From Cryptobacterium sp. CAG:338 (GTDB lineage: Bacteria; Actinomycetota; Coriobacteriia; Coriobacteriales; Eggerthellaceae), in assembly GCA_000435475.1 (NCBI GenBank), contig FR896052.1, forward strand, positions 46,977 to 62,707: a stretch of 15,731 bases of DNA, written 5' to 3'. Shown here piece by piece: positions 1-5,823 of the stretch (the stretch's first letter is position 1; each line of letters begins with the position of its first letter). Under the pieces are notes generated by a model. That model saw only the letters and a program-made list of their open reading frames with translations. It was not told the DNA's origin and did no database searches. The position numbers and the translations under genes are program-made.

Positions 1-29
1 ACGGACCAGTCACAAAGTGCTGAAAATCA

Positions 30-244
30 GGGGTAGCGTTTCTGCATAGGAGCCGTGTTTTCGTACAGGGGTAGCGTTTCTGTAAAGGGGCGGCATTTCT
101 GCACGGGGTCCGTATAAGAGCAGTACTTCTGTGTGGGTTAGTGCATACACATAAGGGTAGCGTTTCTGTAGAGGGCAGCGTTTCCGTAAAGGGGTGGGCA
201 TCTGCGCAGGGGGTGCATCCGTGTAAGGGTGCTACTTCCGTAGA
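30..244. repeat. Degenerate 18-19 bp tandem repeat, about 12 units
   Basis: About twelve head-to-tail units can be aligned, most beginning with a GGG or GGGG run. The consensus is close to GGGGTAGCGTTTCTGTAAA. The best units start at 30, 68, 155 and 173; units at 105 and 135 are shorter or more diverged. There are no unique spacers between units, so it is not a CRISPR array. The unit length varies (12-20 bp), so reading frames do not persist. The array ends just before a pyrimidine-rich stretch (253-269) and the rplM promoter. The left boundary may lie near base 30; the first 29 bases show nothing I recognise. The role is unknown. Confidence 0.85.
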
Positions 245-289
245 AAACGTGAATTTTCTTTTTCTTTTTAAACCCTTCTGTGCTTCTGA

Positions 290-317
290 TTGACTTCTTA
301 CGCGCGCGCGTTATACA
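290..317 (+). promoter_or_regulatory. Probable rplM-rpsI promoter with (CG)5 spacer
   Basis: TTGACT (290-295) and TATACA (312-317) are separated by 16 bp and resemble a housekeeping sigma-70 promoter. The spacer contains ten alternating C and G bases (301-310), the core of a 12-bp palindrome ACGCGCGCGCGT. Transcription would start near 324, giving a leader of about 205 nt before the rplM start codon. Assigned from motif match and position only. Confidence 0.6.
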
Positions 318-324
318 CTACAAA

Positions 325-479
325 AGTTCGCTTTCAAAAGCCCCGTGCGAGCTTGAGATTCGAACTCCAAAACAGAAGTTTCTTAGGTGCACCTTTTCGT
401 TAGTCCAGAAGCGAAAAGGCATCGCAGCTAGGTGGTGGAAGTTTGGAGATGGTGGAGTAGGATCCCGCCGCTTCGGATC
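325..479 (+). promoter_or_regulatory. Structured 5' leader of rplM-rpsI
   Basis: Between the likely transcription start and rplM three hairpins can be drawn. AGTTCG (325-330) pairs with CGAACT (361-366) and encloses an AAGC/GCTT stem (338-341/351-354). CCTTTTCG (392-399) pairs perfectly with CGAAAAGG (412-419). GATCC (461-465) pairs with GGATC (475-479). Ribosomal-protein operons are often autoregulated through such leaders, and an L13-binding leader is known in Firmicutes. I cannot match this one to that motif, so an L13 or S9 autoregulatory element is an inference. No open reading frame with a good ribosome-binding site is seen here. Confidence 0.45.
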
Positions 480-528
480 GGCAGCAACTTTTGAAAAACG
501 ACACTTGTTACTTTATTGGAGGAACACT

Positions 529-966
529 GTGAAGACCTATTACGCAAAGCCCAACGAAGTTGAGCGCGAATGGCTTCTGATCGACGCAGAAGATCAGGTA
601 CTTGGTCGCGTTGCATCAAAGGCAGCTCAGATTTTAAAGGGCAAGCACAAGCCACAATACACCCCACATGTTGATACGGGCGATTTTGTTGTTGTTATCA
701 ACGCAGACAAGATTCGTGTTACTGGTGTAAAGGCTACGGACAAGGAATACTATCGTCACAGCGGTTATCCCGGAGGACTGAAGTGCGAAACGTTCCAGGA
801 AGCAATGGAAAAGCATCCTGAGCGCGTTATCGAGCACGCAGTTAAGGGCATGCTGCCAAAGAACACGCTTGGCCGTGCAATGGCTAAGAAGTTGAAGGTG
901 TACGCTGGTAGCGAGCATCCACACATGGCTCAGCAGCCTCGTGAGATCAAGATGGAGGATAACTAA
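529..966 (+). CDS. rplM: 50S ribosomal protein L13
   Basis: L13 is a primary assembly protein of the large ribosomal subunit, binding 23S rRNA. The 145-aa product has the normal family length. It starts MKTYYAKPNEVEREW, followed by the conserved segment around DAEDQVLGRVASKAA and the C-terminal region GRAMAKKLKVYAGSEHPH before QQP. The frame is open upstream to base 280, but the GTG at 529 is the right start. GGAGGA lies at 518-523 with a 5-base spacer, and the upstream residues do not resemble L13. The stop TAA overlaps the rpsI ATG by one base (TAATG at 964-968), so the two are translationally coupled. The rplM-rpsI pair is a nearly universal bacterial operon. Confidence 0.97.
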   Translation: MKTYYAKPNEVEREWLLIDAEDQVLGRVASKAAQILKGKHKPQYTPHVDTGDFVVVINADKIRVTGVKATDKEYYRHSGYPGGLKCETFQEAMEKHPERVIEHAVKGMLPKNTLGRAMAKKLKVYAGSEHPHMAQQPREIKMEDN

Positions 967-1358
967 TGGCAGGCGAAGCAATCTATTACGGCACTGGTCG
1001 TAGAAAGAACGCAGTAGCTCGCGTTCGTATCGTTCCTGGTACCGGCAAGGTTACAGTTAACGGTCGCGATGGCGTAGAATTCTTCGGTCGCCAAGCACTC
1101 GTTGATTATGCAACCAGCCCATTCGTAGTTACTGACACCAAGGGTCACTTTGACGTTATTGCTCGTTGCAATGGTGGCGGCGTATCTGGTCAGGCTGGCG
1201 CTCTTCGTCATGGTATCGCTCGCGCTCTTCTTGAAGCTGGCGATTATCGTGCAGAGCTCAAGCGTGCTGGTTATCTGACGCGTGACTCTCGTATGGTTGA
1301 ACGTAAGAAGTACGGCCTGAAGAAGGCTCGTAAGCGCCCTCAGTTCTCAAAGCGCTAG
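966..1358 (+). CDS. rpsI: 30S ribosomal protein S9
   Basis: S9 is a small-subunit protein whose basic C-terminal tail reaches the P-site tRNA. The 130-aa product shows the family hallmarks: the N-terminal YYGTGRRKNAVARVR segment, a central GGGVSGQAGALRHGIARAL region, and the C-terminal LTRDSRMVERKKYGLKKARK stretch ending in RPQFSKR, the tail that contacts tRNA. The ATG shares its A with the last base of the rplM stop, so translation is coupled. It is the last gene of the operon; a strong terminator begins 40 bases after the stop. Nothing is unusual in length or sequence. Confidence 0.98.
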   Translation: MAGEAIYYGTGRRKNAVARVRIVPGTGKVTVNGRDGVEFFGRQALVDYATSPFVVTDTKGHFDVIARCNGGGVSGQAGALRHGIARALLEAGDYRAELKRAGYLTRDSRMVERKKYGLKKARKRPQFSKR

Positions 1359-1398
1359 TCGGTTTCTGTATCGATTCTTCTCAAATCGACCAAATTGC

Positions 1399-1436
1399 AA
1401 TACCCGTTTCCCTTTGTGGAAACGGGTATTTTTTTT
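1399..1436 (+). terminator. Rho-independent terminator of rplM-rpsI
   Basis: A perfect 13-bp stem (1399-1411 with 1418-1430) has a 6-base loop and is followed by a run of T (1429-1436). It ends the ribosomal-protein operon. Confidence 0.95.
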
Positions 1437-1492
1437 GCCTGGCATATTCGAGATGCAGCGCAGCAGGAATCAGAACGTATAGCCGGGTTTGT

Positions 1493-1539
1493 CATAAAAT
1501 CACCTCCTTGCATCCTATACGACAAGAGGAGTGATTATG
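1493..1539. other. Imperfect palindrome with a Shine-Dalgarno and ATG on each strand
   Basis: ATCACCTCCTTG (1499-1510) faces CAAGAGGAGTGAT (1523-1535) across a 12-base loop, with small bulges. On the plus strand GAGGAG is followed by ATG at 1537. On the minus strand AAGGAGGTGA is followed by ATG at 1495 (read from 1495 downwards). In a plus-strand transcript the left arm, identical in 11 bases to the usual 16S rRNA 3' end, would pair with and hide the ribosome-binding site of the right arm. The minus-strand frame (1495 to 1355, 46 codons) runs back through the rpsI terminator and is doubtful. Confidence 0.5.
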
Positions 1540-1641
1540 TTCCCGACGGCATGGAGAAAGTTCTCTGGTTTACCCGTTCGGTGCATAGGGATGGAGTTTC
1601 CTGACGCGCAGAGTAGGGCGGGAGAGATTTATTTACATTGA
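1537..1641 (+). CDS. Possible 34-aa peptide, unknown
   Basis: A short frame starts MFPTAWRKFSG and ends GEIYLH before TGA. Its only support is an excellent ribosome-binding site (GAGGAG at 1526-1531, 5-base spacer). That site sits inside a hairpin that could sequester it, which would fit a regulated or leader peptide. I recognise no family, signal peptide or membrane segment. No clear promoter lies between the rpsI terminator and this frame. It may be a chance frame; it could also be a leader whose translation controls downstream RNA. Confidence 0.22.
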   Translation: MFPTAWRKFSGLPVRCIGMEFPDAQSRAGEIYLH

Positions 1642-1673
1642 ACCAGTTCAAAACAGGTTCAAAACCCGTTCAT
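1641..1673. repeat. Three 11-bp tandem repeats
   Basis: AACCAGTTCAA, AACAGGTTCAA and AACCCGTTCAT follow one another with no gap. The period is close to one helical turn. It lies 34 bp before the putative promoter at 1707, so it could bind a protein in phase, or simply be another local slippage repeat. Confidence 0.6.
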
Positions 1674-1706
1674 CCCTGAAATCAACCACTGCAACACGTT
1701 CACACG

Positions 1707-1734
1707 TTGCAAAAAGAATAGCGCTCTCTAGAAT
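1707..1734 (+). promoter_or_regulatory. Putative promoter of a small RNA
   Basis: TTGCAA (1707-1712) and TAGAAT (1729-1734) with a 16-bp spacer fit a sigma-70 promoter. TGCAAC (1690-1695) and GTTGCA (1706-1711) form an inverted repeat that overlaps the -35 box and may be an operator. No convincing gene starts downstream before the terminator at 1883. Confidence 0.45.
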
Positions 1735-1739
1735 GGGCA

Positions 1740-1926
1740 CCAATTCAAGACAATATTTCTGCACAGGGGTTAGAGGCAAAAATGATTGGCTTGAAAGCGT
1801 AGAGTTTAACGGCAAACGGTTAAGGCAAACCGGGAAGTATGCCAAGAGCTTGTCGACTAAACGCTTAGGGAAATTATTTGGGATAGGGACCTGCAACACC
1901 AAGGTGTTCAGGTCCCTATTTGTTTT
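1740..1926 (+). ncRNA. Candidate small RNA of about 185 nt, family unknown
   Basis: The segment runs from a good promoter to a very strong intrinsic terminator. It contains no frame with a ribosome-binding site that ends before the terminator. Local hairpins are visible: CCAAT (about 1740) with ATTGG (about 1785), TTAAC/GTTAA around 1808-1825, GGCA/TGCC around 1826-1846, and the terminator. The size would suit 6S RNA, but I cannot draw the long interrupted duplex with a central bubble that defines 6S. It lacks the signatures of RNase P RNA, tmRNA and SRP RNA. A leader or attenuator for the gene at 2133 is the main alternative. Confidence 0.4.
1883..1926 (+). terminator. Strong intrinsic terminator in an intergenic region
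   Basis: An 11-bp perfect stem (1883-1893 with 1909-1919), one bulged C, and an upper stem AACAC/GTGTT (1895-1899/1904-1908) are followed by a T-rich tail (1919-1926). No protein gene precedes it within 500 bp, which is the main argument for a non-coding transcript here. Confidence 0.9.
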
Positions 1927-1968
1927 ACGAAAGGTTGTGGTTGTGGAACAGGAAGAGTTTATTTCATA

Positions 1969-1994
1969 ACGCAGCATTCGTATAAGTGCTGCGT
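1969..1994. other. Hairpin without T-run in leader of the 66-aa gene
   Basis: ACGCAGCA (1969-1976) pairs perfectly with TGCTGCGT (1987-1994) around a 10-base loop. No T-run follows on the plus strand. It may be a leader structure or an operator. A weak promoter (TTGGTA, 18 bp, TATTTA) ending at 2046 could serve the gene at 2133. Confidence 0.4.
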
Positions 1995-2098
1995 CCCTTA
2001 TGCGCAGTATTCCGTATTGGTAATAAGCGATTGAGGTGCTTATTTAAAGATCATCTTAGTCGCTTCGAGAGAGAGAAAGTTTAAAGGTTTCGGTAAAG

Positions 2099-2130
2099 GA
2101 ATCCGAATCAGAATCTTGGAGGTTAGATTC
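2099..2130 (+). promoter_or_regulatory. GAATC triple repeat and loop-displayed ribosome-binding site
   Basis: GAATC occurs at 2099, 2105 and 2111, a 6-bp period. The last copy, GAATCT (2111-2116), pairs perfectly with AGATTC (2125-2130), placing GGAGG (2118-2122) in the 8-base loop just before the ATG at 2133. Each GAATC copy can pair with GATTC at 2126-2130, so the hairpin could slide between three registers. Confidence 0.5.
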
Positions 2131-2132
2131 AA

Positions 2133-2333
2133 ATGTTGTACGTAGCAGTAATTAGTGTAGTTTTCCTTGCAGCAGGTTTGGCTATGCTCTCAAAGCTTGG
2201 TCAGGGCAACAGTGCAGCTTTGGAACTCGCTGTAGCTCGTGCTCATGCAGGTCGTAAGGTTCAGCTTGGCGTTCAGGAGCCACGTGATTTCTATCTTCAG
2301 CAATACGAAGAGGCTCTTTCTAGCCGTCGCTAA
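2133..2333 (+). CDS. Small 66-aa membrane-anchored protein, function unknown
   Basis: The product begins with a hydrophobic segment (residues 1-19, MLYVAVISVVFLAAGLAML), an obvious membrane anchor or uncleaved signal. A soluble, mildly basic stretch follows, with an alpha-helical look (NSAALELAVARAHAGRK), ending DFYLQQYEEALSSRR. The ATG is supported by GGAGG at 2118-2122 with a 10-base spacer and by the dedicated terminator 30 bases after the stop. Codon use resembles the neighbouring real genes. I recognise no family. The topology, with a short anchor and cytoplasmic or external tail, is an inference. It is a single-gene unit between a possible small RNA and a convergent permease gene. Confidence 0.75.
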   Translation: MLYVAVISVVFLAAGLAMLSKLGQGNSAALELAVARAHAGRKVQLGVQEPRDFYLQQYEEALSSRR

Positions 2334-2363
2334 GTTATTAAAGAACTCCTCAATGCTTTCATG

Positions 2364-2399
2364 AAATACTCCTGACTTCGGTCGGGAGTATTTCTTTTT
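2364..2399 (+). terminator. Intrinsic terminator of the 66-aa gene
   Basis: A 13-bp stem (2364-2376 with 2381-2393, one G-U pair) closes on a TTCG tetraloop and is followed by TTTCTTTTT. This is a textbook stable terminator. Confidence 0.95.
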
Positions 2400-2401
2400 A
2401 A

Positions 2402-2462
2402 TGGCTTCAACTTTTTGCAGATGCGAAGCGTCCGAAATAATGGATCATCCGCTATGCGGATG
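2402..2462. repeat. Two-hairpin dispersed element, copy 1
   Basis: It starts TGGCTTCA directly after a terminator and carries two stem-loops. GATGC-GAA-GCGTC lies at 2420-2432. CATCCGC-TAT-GCGGATG lies at 2446-2462. The motif GCGTCCGAAATAAT joins them. A second copy lies at 10518-10597 with the same order, and its stems differ by changes that keep pairing. It may be a REP-like element or a structured RNA tail. Confidence 0.7.
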
Positions 2463-2534
2463 AACAACAATTGTCGGAAGTATTTCTTTTGTCGGGAGTG
2501 TTGGGAGCACGTATTTTTTATAACCCTACACCAA

Positions 2535-2570
2535 TAAAAAATCCCGCGATTTGTGGATAATCGCGGGATT
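2535..2570 (-). terminator. Intrinsic terminator of the permease gene
   Basis: An 11-bp perfect stem (2540-2550 with 2560-2570) with a 9-base loop is followed, on the minus strand, by a run of six T. It lies about 110 bases past the permease stop. The region 2571-2680 shows nothing else. Confidence 0.88.
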
Positions 2571-2680
2571 GGAGGTAAATGATCAAACAGGTTTAGCACT
2601 GATGCTTAGTACTGCCAAACACTGCAGATCTAGTAATAGATGGTGCCTTATAAGATGCGGCACTAAGGGCACGTTCGCGT

Positions 2681-4123
2681 TTATTGAGCGTCGTGCTCAG
2701 CCTTAGCTTTGGCCATACGTTCTTCCAAAGCTTTAAGCTGCTTAGCAGTTTCTTCTTCTTCAAGACGAAGTTCTTCTTTGCTTGTTGCATAGTCGATGCG
2801 GATCTTCTTGTTGTTGCAGAGCAACAGGTAAAGAATAATCGAAGCAGGAAGACCAATGGAAGCACCACGAGCAACGATAAAGCCAGCAGACATACCAGCA
2901 ATACCACGGTCCATGTCATCGCGAAGCAGGTTGATAGCAATCTGAGCGCAAACGAAGCCCTGAACAACCATGATAACTACCAGCAGAGCTCCAGAAGCGG
3001 CCAAGGATACTTCGTAGAGTGGATAGAAGAACAAACCAACTACGGTAAAGATAAGGTTCGTACCAGTGCCGTCATAAATAGAGTTCATGCCTTCACGGCC
3101 AGATTCCTTATAACGAGCGAAGGTAGCAATTGCATAAGGAGGGCTGAAAGGACCAGCCAGTGCAGGGTAAGGAGCGAACAGGGAAAGAACTACGTTACGG
3201 ATACCGCAAACAATGTTGGTACGGTTAACGTTGAACTCAATGTATTCGTCATCACGAGCAGAATTGATGCAAAGCTGCTGAACGGTAATGAAGTCGCCAT
3301 AGGCAATAATCCATGCCGTCAGTGCGTAAGGGATGCCTGCAATCCAAATGGTAGGATCAGCACAGAATCCGATACAGAAGGGCGATACTGCTGCAAAAAG
3401 AGCACCGAAGTCAGGCATTACGATGAACTGGCCCGAGAATTCATATTGGAAGTCACCTGAAATGCCGCCAACAATGAACAGGAACAAAACGCCCCACAAG
3501 AAGCTGTAGTTGCCAAGAAGTGCCAAAATTTTATGTTCAGACATTTTTTCGCGAATGCGCTGGCTAAACATAAACAAACAGACAACAACCAGACCACCAA
3601 GGCAAGCGATAGTTGCGGTATCAAGTGCGCCGCCTTCAGACATACGGGCAACAACAGAATTGATACCTGCACCTAAAACGATGCCACCTTTCAAGGCTGG
3701 AGGTAAAATCATGTTGAGTTTCTTGGACAACCCTGTAGCGCCTAATACTATGAATAGAATTCCGAGCTCTAACTGTATAACAGTAAGTGCTTGGAATCTT
3801 ATTACGCCTTCTGGAAGGGTTTCCAGATAGAGCACAATGACTGCCATCGCCGCCGTAATCCAACCGCAAACTGCCGGTTCGCCTAAGAACCAACTTAAGG
3901 TATAGCAAGCGGTCTCAAAAATAACGAGCGCGTAAGCAGTATTGGGATCCAAGCCCAAGGTAGAAATAAGAACAGCAAGTGCACCGTATGAAGTGCAAGC
4001 GTTCATAAGACCTGTAATAATTTCAGGACCAGAAATATTGAAGTGAATAAAGGGAATACGAATGCGGAATATTCCCAGTCGAATACATGGCTGAATGCCA
4101 CCGTATTCACGCTTTAAAGCCAT
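2681..4123 (-). CDS. NCS2/UraA-like transport permease
   Basis: This 480-aa integral membrane protein has many hydrophobic helices (roughly 12-14 by eye). It resembles the nucleobase/ascorbate (NCS2, UraA-fold) or the related SulP transporters. Glycine-rich segments such as PPALKGGIVLGAGI (about 140-153) and PYPALAGPFSPPYA (about 315-328) look like discontinuous substrate-site helices. The substrate cannot be told; uracil, xanthine or another anion are possible. The last 45 residues form a charged, Lys/Glu-rich cytoplasmic tail with a likely coiled coil (EELRLEEEETAKQLKALEER), longer than usual for UraA. The start has AGGAGG seven bases upstream. It is a single-gene unit, divergent from the EamA gene and closed by its own terminator. 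Confidence 0.7.
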   Translation of the reverse strand: MALKREYGGIQPCIRLGIFRIRIPFIHFNISGPEIITGLMNACTSYGALAVLISTLGLDPNTAYALVIFETACYTLSWFLGEPAVCGWITAAMAVIVLYLETLPEGVIRFQALTVIQLELGILFIVLGATGLSKKLNMILPPALKGGIVLGAGINSVVARMSEGGALDTATIACLGGLVVVCLFMFSQRIREKMSEHKILALLGNYSFLWGVLFLFIVGGISGDFQYEFSGQFIVMPDFGALFAAVSPFCIGFCADPTIWIAGIPYALTAWIIAYGDFITVQQLCINSARDDEYIEFNVNRTNIVCGIRNVVLSLFAPYPALAGPFSPPYAIATFARYKESGREGMNSIYDGTGTNLIFTVVGLFFYPLYEVSLAASGALLVVIMVVQGFVCAQIAINLLRDDMDRGIAGMSAGFIVARGASIGLPASIILYLLLCNNKKIRIDYATSKEELRLEEEETAKQLKALEERMAKAKAEHDAQ

Positions 4124-4231
4124 TTGACCCTCCTTTAAAAATTAAGTTCCGCAATGGTACCGACAGATACGACTGTTTTCCTTTCTTTGATCGAATTACC
4201 TCCAGATTTTGAGCGCACAAAACTAAGCCTC

Positions 4232-4318
4232 TTCCACAGAGAGTTTTTTGCTTATGTTTTGTGATTTGTGGAACGTCAATTTGTAATCGGTTCGAAAGGA
4301 GCCACTACTCACAAATTG
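4232..4318 (-). promoter_or_regulatory. Putative permease promoter with two inverted repeats
   Basis: On the minus strand TTGACG (4274-4279) and CATAAG (4251-4256) are 17 bp apart. CAATTTGT (4277-4284) and ACAAATTG (4311-4318) form an 8-bp inverted repeat overlapping the -35 box, with an inner GGTTC/GAGCC stem. TTCCACA (4232-4238) and TGTGGAA (4267-4273) flank the -10 region. Such positions suit a repressor or LysR-type regulator. The rest of the 455-bp divergent spacer (4319-4578) is AT-rich with no gene seen; it must also hold the EamA promoter. Confidence 0.4.
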
Positions 4319-4578
4319 AATAGTCCGCTTCCGTAACTATAGTCTTTGCTAATACGATAATTACTAATGTCTATGTGATGAACCCATTCATCAGAAACTA
4401 TGGATGCGTTTTAAAAAATTGAACTGATGGACAATTAAATAGAATATGTAGAGTAAAAATCAATGAACGTGTTATAAATTTATTAAATTACTTTATTTAA
4501 TTATTCAATCCGAATGAATTGCAATTTTTCATAAGTCAAGCCCTATTATTTTTCTTCGCAAGTTGATACGTTGGGTCA

Positions 4579-5496
4579 GTGCAAAATACGAGGAACATAC
4601 GAGGAATTATTTTTGCCCTTTTGAGTGGTATTAGTTGGGGCTTTTCGGGGGCGTGTGCTCAGTATCTTTTTGGGGCGTACGGAGTGGATCCATTGTGGGT
4701 CTCCTCGGTGCGTATGCTATCCGCAGGGATCATACTTTCTCTCTTTGCCCTTTTCTGCTTTCGGGGCCCCTTTTTGCAGCTCTGGAAGAATCCTCATACT
4801 TTAGGGCGAATGGTAGTGTTTGCAATTTTTGGTCTTGCGTTCTGCCAAATTACCTATTTGTTGGCTATACAGTATTCCAATGCAGGCACCGCTACTATTA
4901 TTCAGTATGCGGGACCGGTACTCACAGTGTTCTTTCTTTGCTTTTTAGCTCGAAGGCTACCAACGAAACGAGAATTGCTCGCGCTTGTTTGCGTAGTGGT
5001 GGGAGTATTTTTATTGGCAACCCACGGTAACCCTGCAGTGATGGTACTTTCTCCTGAGGCATTGTTCTGGGGTTTGGTATCTGCTTTTGCCTATATGCTC
5101 TATTCGCTGTTACCACGAAAGCTTATGTTTCGCTACGGAAGTGTGCCCGTTGTCGCTTCTGCTCTTTTGATAGGTGGAACAGTTTTTAGTGTGCTGCTTC
5201 AATCATGGGCGCATATTCCTGCTATGGAGCCGTCAGGCTTTATCGTGCTATTTGTGGGCTTGGTATTCTTTGGAACTGTTGTGGGCTTTTCGCTGTTTTT
5301 CCAATCAATTAATGATATTGGGGCAGCTCGAGCAGGGCTCATGGCAAGTATCGAAACAGTTTCGGCGACTGCGTTTGCGGTATTGTGGCTGGGAACCTCA
5401 TTTGTCTGGATAGATATCGTGGGATTTGTGTTTATCGTAGCTACGGTTTTTATTTTGGCAAAACATCCGGGTGATCCCGATATGGTTAAAAACTAG
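4579..5496 (+). CDS. EamA-family (DMT superfamily) transporter
   Basis: This 305-aa protein has about ten membrane helices arranged as two EamA repeats. The first begins RGIIFALLSGISWGFSGACAQ and includes NAGTATIIQYAGPVLTVF; the second begins around residue 150 (LFWGLVSAFAYMLYSLLPRK) and includes ARAGLMASIETVSATAFAVLWL. Both repeats show the internal similarity expected of the family. DMT proteins export or import metabolites, often amino acids; the cargo is not visible from sequence. The GTG at 4579 puts the first helix at the normal distance from the N terminus, but no good ribosome-binding site precedes it, so translation may be weak or leaderless. No terminator follows; a tandem repeat begins within its stop codon region. 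Confidence 0.88.
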   Translation: MQNTRNIRGIIFALLSGISWGFSGACAQYLFGAYGVDPLWVSSVRMLSAGIILSLFALFCFRGPFLQLWKNPHTLGRMVVFAIFGLAFCQITYLLAIQYSNAGTATIIQYAGPVLTVFFLCFLARRLPTKRELLALVCVVVGVFLLATHGNPAVMVLSPEALFWGLVSAFAYMLYSLLPRKLMFRYGSVPVVASALLIGGTVFSVLLQSWAHIPAMEPSGFIVLFVGLVFFGTVVGFSLFFQSINDIGAARAGLMASIETVSATAFAVLWLGTSFVWIDIVGFVFIVATVFILAKHPGDPDMVKN

Positions 5497-5642
5497 TGCG
5501 AGAAGACCACCGTCATAAAACTAGTGCGATATAACTGCTGTGATAAAGCTACTGTAATAAAACCAGCGCGAGAAACCAGCGCGAGAAAACAAAACGATAA
5601 AACCAGCAAGATAAAACCGATACGATAAGCATCAGTTATAAA
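5491..5642. repeat. Degenerate 13-15 bp tandem repeat, about 11-12 units
   Basis: Units resembling ACCAGTGCGATAAA run head to tail from the last codons of the EamA gene. Starts are near 5491, 5505, 5520, 5533, 5548, 5562, 5575, 5589, 5602, 5616 and 5629. The units at 5562 and 5575 are nearly identical. It has the same design as the 30-244 array but an unrelated unit. There are no spacers or conserved frame. Confidence 0.85.
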
Positions 5643-5653
5643 ACGGTGAAGTA

Positions 5654-5734
5654 TTCTATTGATTTCTACAATAGAAAATAAGATTTACCAACACGAAGTG
5701 TTGAGACTATTTATCAACTACCTGGTCTTATAAT
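5654..5734 (+). promoter_or_regulatory. Putative promoter and operators before the oxidoreductase gene
   Basis: A consensus -10 box TATAAT lies at 5729-5734; the -35 is poor, suggesting an activator. Two inverted repeats lie upstream: TTCTATTG/CAATAGAA (5654-5661/5669-5676) and CAACAC-GAA-GTGTTG (5689-5703). The second ends just before the expected -35 position. The LysR product encoded at 7202 is a natural candidate to bind here; that is inference. Confidence 0.4.
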
Positions 5735-5823
5735 CAATCTTAATATGAAGTAGTAAATTCGATAATCCCTTATTGGATTTTTCTTATCAAAAGTATCAAT
5801 ATCTAGGCCATAAAGCCATGTTG

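Noticed and set aside
10..201. A 63-codon minus-strand frame with a PLRKR-like repeated peptide
   Set aside because: It is the translation of the tandem array; unit lengths vary and there is no ribosome-binding site.
30..244. CRISPR array
   Set aside because: Units are adjacent and degenerate with no unique spacers and no cas genes nearby.
350..371. tRNA-like T arm (GAG-ATTCGAA-CTC)
   Set aside because: No acceptor stem, anticodon arm or D arm can be built around it.
1826..1850. SRP RNA-like GGAAG segment
   Set aside because: The flanking helix-8 sequence of SRP RNA is absent.
1733..1969. 78-codon plus-strand frame
   Set aside because: It reads through the strong terminator at 1883-1926 and has no ribosome-binding site or family resemblance.
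2684..3460. 258-codon plus-strand frame opposite the permease
   Set aside because: Antisense shadow of a clear membrane protein; composition is not protein-like.
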